Source: Chlamydiota bacterium
GTDB lineage: Bacteria > Chlamydiota > Chlamydiia > Chlamydiales > Parachlamydiaceae
Assembly: GCA_013289325.1 (NCBI GenBank)
Contig: JABDAE010000014.1
Coordinates: 1-40,276 of the forward strand
Reading direction: 5' to 3'
DNA: 40,276 nt
Numbering within the stretch: the stretch's first letter is position 1; each line of letters opens with the position of its first letter. The notes beneath the pieces were generated by a model, which made no database searches, was not told the DNA's origin, and saw nothing but the letters and a program-made list of their open reading frames with translations. The position numbers and the translations under genes were made by a program. Of this stretch, positions 16,943-23,979 are shown in pieces.

Positions 16943-18004
16943 ATGGCCAGCTCACCTAGCAAACTTCAAGCAATTCTTACAGACACTCAGTGGCACTTTG
17001 TCGATAAATCTTATTTGGAAGGTGCGACAAATCCAATCTTGGGCACAGGAAAAGAACTCGTTTTGACTTCGGTGACAAATAGGGTATTTGTAAATCTTGC
17101 TCTTCCTATTATCCGTGACATTAAGGTAAGGTCTTGGTCTAGTCTGTCCAATACTGACCAAGAGCAACTTACGGAAATATTTAAGCAAATAGGATTGAGT
17201 GATCGTTTGCAACAATTTCAAGCAGCGGTGCCTGATGAGTATGGTAGGTGTACGTATACAGGCAAGTTAGACAAAATTGTCCCTCCTAATGAAAAAGGGA
17301 CTACTCAATGGTCGAATGGCTCCTCATATGATGGCGAGCGGAAGGATGGGAAGTTCCATGGCCGGGGTATCTTCAAGGTAGGTGGGGATCGAAATGTGGA
17401 GATCAGTGGAATCTGGAACGAAGACCAGTGTGAACAAAGTGATTGCTTAAATTGCAATCAACCTGTCACGGGCAGCTTGGAAAAAATACAAATAGGTTTA
17501 GATCGTTTGAAGCTTTGCAATATCCATCTGTTAGCCGAGCATGCGGCCTATTGCGGCGTTATAGGAGCGCCTGCAGTCAATGAGATATATCCACGGGGAG
17601 GGTTCTTGGAACCTACAGTAAGAATTGTAAGAGAGTTAAAGCTTGATGATGGAAAAGAATTAACAGTAGATGGGGAAGTTGTTGTTTTGGGGGCGAACTC
17701 GATAGGCTTCGATTGCGAATATGAAGGGATGTTAAGAAAAAGCAACAAACAACCGCACGGTTGGGGAATCATTCAATGGAATAACGGATCTCGTTATGTA
17801 GGAGAAAGTCGTAATGGGCGCTTTCAAGGGATTGGCATGTTTTTGGACAATAGTAAGAGAATAAGCTTTATAGGGTTTTGGATGGACTCACAAGCCCAAG
17901 CGTGTATTTGCTCTTGTTGTAACGAACCCGTCAGCGGGGGCCCCTATTCACTGAGAAAGCATGCTAAGGAGTGCCAAACATCACGACCTCAACCAGCCAT
18001 TTGA
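16943..18004 (+). CDS. MORN-repeat protein with two zinc-finger-like modules
   Basis: A 353-residue soluble protein without signal peptide. After an N-terminal helical part (about 1-100) come two copies of one module. Each has MORN-type repeats (WSNGSSYDGERKDGKFHGRG near 121; WNNGSRYVGESRNGRFQGIG near 275) followed by a CxxC ... HxxxC cluster (CLNC ... HAAYC near 168-204; CSCC ... HAKEC near 322-342) that looks like a small zinc finger. The MORN-plus-finger unit has therefore been duplicated. MORN repeats bind membranes or proteins and occur in effectors of intracellular bacteria. The gene has its own promoter and stands 29 bases before the kinase-like gene. An effector role is inference. Confidence 0.78.
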   Translation: MASSPSKLQAILTDTQWHFVDKSYLEGATNPILGTGKELVLTSVTNRVFVNLALPIIRDIKVRSWSSLSNTDQEQLTEIFKQIGLSDRLQQFQAAVPDEYGRCTYTGKLDKIVPPNEKGTTQWSNGSSYDGERKDGKFHGRGIFKVGGDRNVEISGIWNEDQCEQSDCLNCNQPVTGSLEKIQIGLDRLKLCNIHLLAEHAAYCGVIGAPAVNEIYPRGGFLEPTVRIVRELKLDDGKELTVDGEVVVLGANSIGFDCEYEGMLRKSNKQPHGWGIIQWNNGSRYVGESRNGRFQGIGMFLDNSKRISFIGFWMDSQAQACICSCCNEPVSGGPYSLRKHAKECQTSRPQPAI

Positions 18005-18033
18005 TAAAACATGCTTTATAGGGTTAGTAGGCG

Positions 18034-19026
18034 ATGATCAAAAAGCTCTTTCTTTTTATTGTAATTATTTTATGCACATATGCTGTTTCACAAGGAGTGA
18101 TTAAAAGTTATTACGCCTTAACCGATGGCTTTAGAATTGCAAATATTACATCCGATCATTCTAATGACTTGCCCCTAAAGAATGACTTTAATACTGAAGA
18201 AGTGAGAGCTGCGCTTCAGCAAGAATTTACCTATCTTGGCAAAGGGTGTCAGTCGTACGTATTTGAAAGTGCAGACGGTCAATACGTCATCAAGTTCATC
18301 AAATTTCAACGATATCGCCCAAAGCCTTGGTATGATCTTTTGACATTTATTCCAACAGTTAAACAATATCAAGACAGAAAACGCATTGAAAAAAGAGAGG
18401 AATTAGATAATTTATTGAGAAGCTGGCACCTTGGCTTTACGTATCTAAAGGAGCAAACGGGTGTTATTTTTATTCATTTTGGCCAAAGACTTGATTACGA
18501 GTTGCCGATCTGTACGCTCAAAGATAAATTAAACCTAAAACATTTTGTGGATTTAAGTCAGGTTCACTTTATGCTCCAAAGAAAAGCTGATCTGTTGGAA
18601 AAAGTCATTGATCGGTATCAAGCAAAATGTGAAAGTGGACAAGCGAGGCTTTTGATCGATGAACTACTCACAATGCTTTTCCTTGAATACCAACAAGGGT
18701 TTGCAGATAATGATCACGCCTTGATGCAAAATACGGGTGTGCTAGATGGCCTTCCTATACACATTGACGTTGGGCAATTGATTTATAACAAAGTGGTGCA
18801 ACACCCTCTTGTGCAAAACCGAGAAATTTATAATAAGACATATCTTTTGCATCGCTGGCTTAGGCAAAAGCATCCTGCATTAGCAGAACATCTTAAAATG
18901 CGTTTAATCGCAATCATTGGAATGGACTACTATTTTCTGGGGGAATACGTGCATAAACAACATATTTACAAAATACCGGATGAATCCCTTTTGATGAAGA
19001 AAATTACACCTGAAAAATTATCCTGA
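18034..19026 (+). CDS. Membrane-anchored protein-kinase-like protein
   Basis: A 330-residue protein with an N-terminal hydrophobic segment (about 4-24), a signal anchor or uncleaved signal. The following domain has kinase-like traits: a Gly-rich loop YLGKGCQSYVF (about 72-82), a Lys in YVIKFIK (about 89-95), and in the C-lobe DNDHALMQNTG then HIDVGQL, which may correspond to the catalytic and DFG-like metal-binding segments. The canonical HRD/DFG motifs are not intact, so it is an atypical kinase or pseudokinase. Placement outside the cytoplasmic membrane would fit a secreted factor. The family is not one I can name. Confidence 0.7.
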   Translation: MIKKLFLFIVIILCTYAVSQGVIKSYYALTDGFRIANITSDHSNDLPLKNDFNTEEVRAALQQEFTYLGKGCQSYVFESADGQYVIKFIKFQRYRPKPWYDLLTFIPTVKQYQDRKRIEKREELDNLLRSWHLGFTYLKEQTGVIFIHFGQRLDYELPICTLKDKLNLKHFVDLSQVHFMLQRKADLLEKVIDRYQAKCESGQARLLIDELLTMLFLEYQQGFADNDHALMQNTGVLDGLPIHIDVGQLIYNKVVQHPLVQNREIYNKTYLLHRWLRQKHPALAEHLKMRLIAIIGMDYYFLGEYVHKQHIYKIPDESLLMKKITPEKLS

Positions 19027-19034
19027 AAAATTAT
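19009..19034 (+). repeat. 13-bp tandem duplication at the 3' end of the kinase-like gene
   Basis: CCTGAAAAATTAT occurs twice in direct tandem (19009-19021 and 19022-19034). The second copy carries the TGA stop, so the duplication may have set the present C-terminus. Confidence 0.7.
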
Positions 19035-19036
19035 GC

Positions 19037-19065
19037 TTGACCTGTTCCTTTGTGAGTGATACATT
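19037..19065 (+). promoter_or_regulatory. Promoter for the small secreted coiled-coil protein
   Basis: TTGACC at 19037-19042, a 17-base spacer and TACATT at 19060-19065. An AAGGAG ribosome site follows at about 19084, before the ATG at 19096. Confidence 0.6.
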
Positions 19066-19095
19066 TCTTTCATTCACTATACCAAGGAGTATGAC

Positions 19096-19503
19096 ATGAA
19101 AAAAATACGTGCAAATAGATTCAAAGTCGCATACAAAATTGCCTTTTTAGGAATTACGGCCTGCGCAGCTTTTTCGTCAAGCTTATACGCAAAGGCACCT
19201 TCTTCACAATCTTCACAAAATTGGCAAAGTAAAACTCAAACGACAGACCTTTCTGAAGAGGAAAACTACAAAGAGCAATACTATAAATCCTTAGATGTGA
19301 TCACCTCACTGTATGCTCTTGTCGAAAAGGTGCAAGTGAAAGCAGATCAGCAGTATATTAAACACGAGATAGCGCTTGCAGCCTTAGAAGATAGATATCA
19401 AGAAGAGCTTGCATTAAAGGATCGTCAAGCTGAAGTGCTTTGGCAGCAGTATGCGAAAAAAGCCGGAGCATCAGATGAAACCGGTAAAATTGCTGATAAG
19501 TAA
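19096..19503 (+). CDS. Small secreted protein, helical, unknown function
   Basis: A 135-residue protein with a basic N-terminus, a hydrophobic core (about 12-30) and a likely signal peptidase site after SLYA. The mature part starts with a Ser/Gln-rich stretch and then forms a long, charged, probably coiled-coil helix (about 52-125). It would reside in the periplasm or be secreted. It has its own promoter and a good AAGGAG site, and ends 19 bases before the DUF255 gene, with which it may be co-transcribed. I recognise no family. Confidence 0.72.
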   Translation: MKKIRANRFKVAYKIAFLGITACAAFSSSLYAKAPSSQSSQNWQSKTQTTDLSEEENYKEQYYKSLDVITSLYALVEKVQVKADQQYIKHEIALAALEDRYQEELALKDRQAEVLWQQYAKKAGASDETGKIADK

Positions 19504-19522
19504 ACAAAAAACATTATAAGCA

Positions 19523-21628
19523 ATGACGCAATCTCACCCCTTTACGAACCGACTCATTAGGGAAAAATCGCCCTATCTTCTTCAACATGCCCATAACCCT
19601 GTAGATTGGTATCCATGGGGTCAAGAGGCATTTGAAGAAGCGGTTACAAGAGATTGCCCCGTTTTTCTTTCTATTGGTTACGCCACATGCCATTGGTGTC
19701 ACGTGATGGCCAAAGAGTCTTTTGAAAACCCTGAGGTTGCCAAGTTGATGAATGAATCTTTCGTCAACGTGAAAGTTGATCGCGAAGAGCTTCCAGAGGT
19801 CGACGCCCTTTATATGGAAATGGCTCAGAGCATGTTATCAGGTGCTGCTGGGTGGCCTTTAAATATCATCTTAACACCCCAATTGCAGCCGTTCTTTGCG
19901 ATTACGTATCTTCCGCCTAAGTCTAATCATGGACTTACAGGTTTATTTGAGATGATACACAAAATCAATGATATATGGAAAGGTGAGGAAAGAGAACATG
20001 TTCTGGAGCAGGCAGAAAGTATTGTCCAGACCTTTTCTGCTAATATCCCGTCAAAGGATACGCAAATTAGCGATGTGGAAATCATTCACGATGCGGCTGA
20101 AATGTTTTTTAAGATGGCAGATCCTATTTTTGGCGGAGTTAAGGGAGCACCTAAATTTCCGGTAGGATATCAATGGAATTTTCTTTTGAATTATGCTGTT
20201 TTTGCAGAAGATAGTCGCTCTTTATTTCTTGTGGAAAAAACATTGGATATGATGCATAGAGGGGGAATCTATGATCAGATCGGGGGGGGATTTTCGCGCT
20301 ATTCTACAGATGAGTCGTGGCTTGTGCCCCATTTTGAAAAAATGTTATACGACAATGCGTTATTAGCACATAGTTATTTGCAAACCTATCTAGTGACGCA
20401 AGAGGATTTATACCGCTCTACTTGCCAAGAGATTGTCAATTATGTTTTGCGCGATATGACACATGAAAAAGGGGCATTTTTTTCTGCTGAAGATTCAGAT
20501 TCTGCAGAAGTGGAAGGGGCATTTTATACATGGTCCCTCGATGAAATTGTAAATATTTTGGAAATTGTAAATAATTTTGGGAAAAGTGAATCGGAGCTTT
20601 TTTGTGAGTTTTATGGCGTCACAGCGGCTGGAAATTTCCATGGAAAAAATATTTTGCATACCCCACTTTCTTTAAAAGAATTTGCCGAAAAAAAAGCGAT
20701 CGATCCACTGCAACTTCAAAGCCTTTTTAGCAATCAAAAAGAAACCCTTTTGCAAGTGCGAAATAAACGGATAAGACCATTTAAAGACGATAAAGTGCTT
20801 ACCTCATGGAATGGTCTGATGATTTTTGCGATGGCAGAAGTTGGCGCCTCACTTGACAATACAAAAGCTTTGCATGCGGCAATTAATGCAGCAGAGTTTA
20901 TTCGCAATAATATGTATCGTGATGGCCACCTTTTAAGAAGGTGGAGAGATGGGGAAGCCCTTTATGAAGGCACCTTGGAAGATCATGCGTTTTTGATTAG
21001 AGGATTAATTTCGCTCTTTGAAGCGGGCGAAGGTTTTAAATGGCTTCAGTGGGCTCTAGAACTTACAGAGACACTTAGGTTGCACTTTAAAAATGAAGAT
21101 GGAGCTTTTTTCCAGACAAGAGGAAATGATAAAAATATCATCATTAGAAAAACCCATTTTTCAGACACCGCAGAACCATCAGGCAATGCCATTCATTGTG
21201 AAAACTTACTTAAGCTTTATCAACTCACCTCAGATGAGCAGTATTTATCGCAAGCAGAAGAAATCTTTAAGGCAGCAGATCCGTTTATCAATCGCTATCC
21301 TCCCGGATATTGTTACCATTTGATCAATTTACTTCGCTACTATGATAAGCATGGGATTACAGTTGTTGTCGCTTTAAATGAGCAAGAAGATCATCGAGAA
21401 GAAATTTTAAAACTACTATATCACCGCTTTATACCAAATCGCGCTGTCATTTGGAGAGCATTTGATGATAAGGAGTTATTCGAGATCATTCCATTTACAC
21501 AAGCACAAGGGCCGCTCAATGGCAAGACGACACTTTATGTATGTGACAGGGCAGGTGTTTGCGATGCGCCGCTTGTCGAATTATCCGATATGATCATAGC
21601 CGTACAGCGCCGCATCTATAGTCAATAG
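19523..21628 (+). CDS. Thioredoxin-fold/DUF255 protein (YyaL/SSP411 family)
   Basis: A 701-residue protein of the YyaL (spermatogenesis-associated 20-like) family: an N-terminal thioredoxin-like domain with [18 protein letters not shown] and [14 protein letters not shown] (CxxC near 56-59), then an (alpha/alpha)6 glycosidase/N-acylglucosamine-epimerase-like domain with [24 protein letters not shown] and [10 protein letters not shown]. Full family length. The biochemical role is not established; the CxxC suggests redox activity. No signal peptide, so cytoplasmic. The ribosome site at the ATG is weak. The GIY-YIG gene begins 14 bases after its stop. Confidence 0.92.
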   Translation: MTQSHPFTNRLIREKSPYLLQHAHNPVDWYPWGQEAFEEAVTRDCPVFLSIGYATCHWCHVMAKESFENPEVAKLMNESFVNVKVDREELPEVDALYMEMAQSMLSGAAGWPLNIILTPQLQPFFAITYLPPKSNHGLTGLFEMIHKINDIWKGEEREHVLEQAESIVQTFSANIPSKDTQISDVEIIHDAAEMFFKMADPIFGGVKGAPKFPVGYQWNFLLNYAVFAEDSRSLFLVEKTLDMMHRGGIYDQIGGGFSRYSTDESWLVPHFEKMLYDNALLAHSYLQTYLVTQEDLYRSTCQEIVNYVLRDMTHEKGAFFSAEDSDSAEVEGAFYTWSLDEIVNILEIVNNFGKSESELFCEFYGVTAAGNFHGKNILHTPLSLKEFAEKKAIDPLQLQSLFSNQKETLLQVRNKRIRPFKDDKVLTSWNGLMIFAMAEVGASLDNTKALHAAINAAEFIRNNMYRDGHLLRRWRDGEALYEGTLEDHAFLIRGLISLFEAGEGFKWLQWALELTETLRLHFKNEDGAFFQTRGNDKNIIIRKTHFSDTAEPSGNAIHCENLLKLYQLTSDEQYLSQAEEIFKAADPFINRYPPGYCYHLINLLRYYDKHGITVVVALNEQEDHREEILKLLYHRFIPNRAVIWRAFDDKELFEIIPFTQAQGPLNGKTTLYVCDRAGVCDAPLVELSDMIIAVQRRIYSQ

Positions 21629-21642
21629 ACTTCTAAAGTAAT

Positions 21643-21912
21643 TTGAAAAAAGCGCCTTCAACAGATTGGGTGGTATACATTATTCAGACAGAGTCGGGAA
21701 CACTCTACACTGGCATTACCAATGATTTAAAGAGGCGTTTTGCTGAGCACAACAGTCCGCGCAAAGGAGCGCGCTTCTTTAATTTCTCAAGTCCTAAGAA
21801 AATTTTGTTTTGCGAATCCCACCCAAATCGTTCTGAAGCCTTAAAGAGAGAAAGTAGGATTAAAAAATTAAGCCGCAGCGAAAAGCTAAAATTGATTAGA
21901 CCTCTTGCATAA
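21643..21912 (+). CDS. GIY-YIG nuclease-domain protein (YhbQ/UPF0213-like)
   Basis: An 89-residue single-domain protein of the GIY-YIG superfamily. The motif appears as VYIIQT ... LYTGITNDLKRRFAEH (about 9-34), followed by KILFCE and SEALKRESRIKKLSR with the usual Glu. Such stand-alone domains are often annotated as putative endonucleases; activity is unproven for most. The start is probably TTG at 21643, since no ATG fits. The last codons, RPLA and TAA, come from a 17-bp repeat that abuts PE1 copy B, and the stop lies in the ATAAT flank. The original C-terminus was therefore probably replaced. Confidence 0.85.
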   Translation: MKKAPSTDWVVYIIQTESGTLYTGITNDLKRRFAEHNSPRKGARFFNFSSPKKILFCESHPNRSEALKRESRIKKLSRSEKLKLIRPLA

Positions 21913-21913
21913 T
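21897..21913 (-). repeat. 17-bp solo repeat, copy 3 (reverse), abutting PE1 copy B
   Basis: TAGACCTCTTGCATAAT, the reverse complement of the 17-mer at 8840 and 13330. It supplies the C-terminal RPLA-stop of the GIY-YIG protein, and its last five bases are the ATAAT flank of PE1 copy B. Confidence 0.65.
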
Positions 21914-22076
21914 CCTAGATCCGGCAGTTCGAGATGGCAAATTAATGCAAGATCTTGAATTAGAATCACTTTGCAATGGGGTGGGACATTCCCAAATGGT
22001 GAAGGACCACCCCATTGCAAATGATTCTGGTTCAAGAGATTGCGTTAAGTTGCCGTCTCCAACTGCCGTTTTTAGG
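21914..22076. mobile_element. PE1 palindromic element, copy B (163 bp), mismatched flanks
   Basis: Full-length PE1, closely similar to copy A. Unlike the other copies its flanks differ: ATAAT on the left (21909-21913) and TTTAA on the right (22077-22081). This suggests recombination between two copies or a deletion that joined different flanks. TTTAA is also the duplication around the mini-copy at 31575. Confidence 0.9.
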
Positions 22077-22087
22077 TTTAACATAAG

Positions 22088-22097
22088 CCCCCCCCCC
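22088..22097. repeat. Poly-C tract of 10 bases
   Basis: A run of ten C, a typical slipped-strand site, lies just beyond PE1 copy B and about 95 bases past the stop of the tandem-repeat protein gene (where it reads as poly-G). The reading frame of that gene is open again after its stop until just before the tract, so the tract does not obviously switch the gene. Confidence 0.75.
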
Positions 22098-22192
22098 TAT
22101 GGCCTCCAAAAGGCAATTCGAGGGCTATACGAAATCTTTAAGGGTCGCCTTTTGGCCCTTTTTCCGCATCTCGGGCGTCTGTTGCAAATTCC

Positions 22193-22834
22193 CTACTCTA
22201 AGAAGAGGAGTTCAATCCCAAAACTCTTTGCATACCTAAAATCATCATATGTCGGGAAATAGTTAAGAATAAAGAGCTTTTTATATCCAAAGGAGGACAT
22301 ATACCGCAGATCATCGTAGCCTGGAAATAGCCCATCTAAAACGATCTCAAGTTCAATCCCAAAACTTTTTGCATATCTTAAATCATCGTATTTCGGGATG
22401 TAGTTATGAATGGAAAGCTTTTTATATCCAAAGGAGGACATATACCGCAGATCATCGTAGCCTGGAAATAGCCCATCTAAAATGATCTCAAGTTCAATCC
22501 CAAAACTCTTTGCATATCTTAAATCATCGTACTTCGGGATGTAGTTATGAATGGAAAGCTTTTTATATCCAAAGGAGGACATATACCGCAGATCATCGTA
22601 GCCAGGAAAAATCCCATCTAAAACGATCTTAAGTTGAATTCCAAAACTGCTTGCATATCTTAAATCGTCGTATTTCGGGATGTAGTTATGAATGGACAGC
22701 TTTTTATCTCCACAGGAGGATATCGATTGTAGCTCAGCATAGGTCGGGAATTTATTTTTGATGACCTTACTCTCACCCTCCATGGATAATCCAAAAACTA
22801 AGAAAAGTGAAAAAAGAATACTTAATATTTTCAT
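22193..22834 (-). CDS. Secreted tandem-repeat protein with alternating 23/24-residue repeats
   Basis: A 213-residue protein with a signal peptide (about 1-20, LSILFSLFLVFGLS) followed almost entirely by repeats of about 23-24 residues built on PxYDDLRYxSSFG. Two types alternate: one ends KKLSIHNY, the other IELEIVLDG. One pair is 47 residues or 141 bp. Eight units are recognisable, with nearly identical DNA in the middle and diverged first and last units, so the array has expanded by duplication. A TGAGG ribosome site precedes the ATG at 22834. The protein is exported, at least to the periplasm; binding or surface functions are guesses. I know no named family. Confidence 0.8.
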   Translation of the reverse strand: MKILSILFSLFLVFGLSMEGESKVIKNKFPTYAELQSISSCGDKKLSIHNYIPKYDDLRYASSFGIQLKIVLDGIFPGYDDLRYMSSFGYKKLSIHNYIPKYDDLRYAKSFGIELEIILDGLFPGYDDLRYMSSFGYKKLSIHNYIPKYDDLRYAKSFGIELEIVLDGLFPGYDDLRYMSSFGYKKLFILNYFPTYDDFRYAKSFGIELLFLE

Positions 22835-23023
22835 TTCGAATCCTCATGGTTACCTAGGTAGTATAGCATTGCGTCCGTTAATAGATAAAGCAAAATCCAT
22901 TTGGGCAAGATAAGCAGCTCCTACCCCCAGCAATTCCCCCCTTGACTATATTCATTTTAACGAATACTATTGTAGAAGCTTACTCATATCGTATATTAAT
23001 AAAATACATCACAAAGGAGAAAT

Positions 23024-23890
23024 ATGAAAGGTTTCAAAAATCGTCTGGTTCTTATTATTCTTATGATTGTATGTATACCGAAAGTGTTTCAAAATTTGGT
23101 TTTTGGCATAGAGAAAGCCCCGGGGTTCGACGATCACAAGAGGGTTAGTATGAGGCAATACAACCCCTCTTGTGATCGATCGAACCGCGGGGCTTTCTCA
23201 AAGCCTAAAATCCAAATTTTGAAACACTTTCGGTATAATTTCTTTTCTCTTGCACTTGCAACCATATCCCCTTTAACCATTACGCCAGAATATAAAAGTC
23301 TTGGTCATTTTTTTTATTTTGCTGAAATGGCACAGTTACCTAACCATAAAGATCTAGTTGTCATCTTTGCTGATAACGGTGATAACGGTAGATTTGATAC
23401 GAGACATAATAAAATAGTTGATTTTGAAGGAAAAATCCATGATGAATTTATGGGAAATCTCGATACAAATAAAATGGGTGAACTCCAAGGGAAGTATCCC
23501 CTGTATCAAGATTCAAAAATGGTTTTTATAAAAAACTCACCCGATAAATATGAAATTCATATTTCAAATTTTGAAAATCAAGAAAGCAAGACAATAGAAA
23601 TTGCTAAATACCACATTCATGACAGCCTAAACATTAGCGGGGAATTTATCGTCCAAGTCGCTGAGGTTAACCGTGATGGAAGATACAAAGCATTTATTTT
23701 TGATTTGCAAGGCAGAAAATTAGCAGAAATAATATTAAGCCACTTTGAATTTGATTTCGACGACATGTATAATAGCTTTATTGCCATCCATCCTGAGGAA
23801 TTAAAGATTCTTATTTTAAGCGAATTGAGTAATCTTTATCTTTATGATTTGACTCCATATACTCAGTATTTCAAAGAATTAGCCGGATAG
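23024..23890 (+). CDS. Secreted hypothetical protein carrying an in-frame PE2 element in its signal peptide
   Basis: The 288-residue frame starts at ATG 23024 behind a strong AAAGGAG site. Residues 1-17 begin a signal peptide, the next 54 residues are encoded by palindromic element PE2 (23076-23235 plus a TA), and the frame then resumes with NFFSLALA. Removing exactly 162 bases (element plus one TA) joins the halves to LVLIILMIVCNFFSLALA, a normal hydrophobic signal core ending in a cleavage-like ALA. The mature part (about 75-288) is beta-rich with repeated NxDGRY/FDLQGRK-type segments, possibly propeller-like; I do not recognise it. The interruption probably spoils or changes export, so this may be a decaying gene even though its frame is intact. 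Confidence 0.72.
   Translation: MKGFKNRLVLIILMIVCIPKVFQNLVFGIEKAPGFDDHKRVSMRQYNPSCDRSNRGAFSKPKIQILKHFRYNFFSLALATISPLTITPEYKSLGHFFYFAEMAQLPNHKDLVVIFADNGDNGRFDTRHNKIVDFEGKIHDEFMGNLDTNKMGELQGKYPLYQDSKMVFIKNSPDKYEIHISNFENQESKTIEIAKYHIHDSLNISGEFIVQVAEVNRDGRYKAFIFDLQGRKLAEIILSHFEFDFDDMYNSFIAIHPEELKILILSELSNLYLYDLTPYTQYFKELAG
23076..23235. mobile_element. PE2 palindromic element, copy 1 (about 160 bp), flanked by TA
   Basis: An almost complete palindrome: TACCGAAAGTGTTTC at the left end and its complement at the right. The inner arms GAAAGCCCC / GGGGCTTTC surround CACAAGAGGGTT / AACCCCTCTTGTG. It is flanked by TA at 23074-23075 and 23236-23237, as expected for a non-autonomous Tc1/mariner-IS630-type element (family assignment inferred from the TA only). 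With one TA it adds 162 bp, or 54 codons, to the host gene. Confidence 0.88.
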
Positions 23891-23917
23891 GTTTGTGATT
23901 TTTCAGCCTCTTGACCT

Positions 23918-23972
23918 TGTTCACGAAAATCACAAAATGCGAGCCAAGGCTTTTTTGTGATTTTCATGAACA
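23918..23972. terminator. Inverted repeat between convergent genes, likely bidirectional terminator
   Basis: TGTTCACGAAAATCACA (23918-23934) pairs with TGTGATTTTCATGAACA (23956-23972) with one mismatch across a 21-base loop. It sits between the stops of the secreted protein gene (plus) and groEL (minus). There is no long T run at the stem base, so it is a terminator candidate rather than a textbook example. Confidence 0.55.
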
Positions 23973-23979
23973 TAGACGT

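Noticed and set aside
21945-22262. 105-codon open frame over PE1 copy B and its right flank
   Set aside because: Starts inside the element, runs through the poly-C tract and into the antisense of the tandem-repeat gene; no coding support.
22228-22720. Regular repeats of about 70 and 141 bp that could suggest a CRISPR array
   Set aside because: The repeats are in frame within a protein with a signal peptide, without unique spacers; this is a protein tandem repeat.
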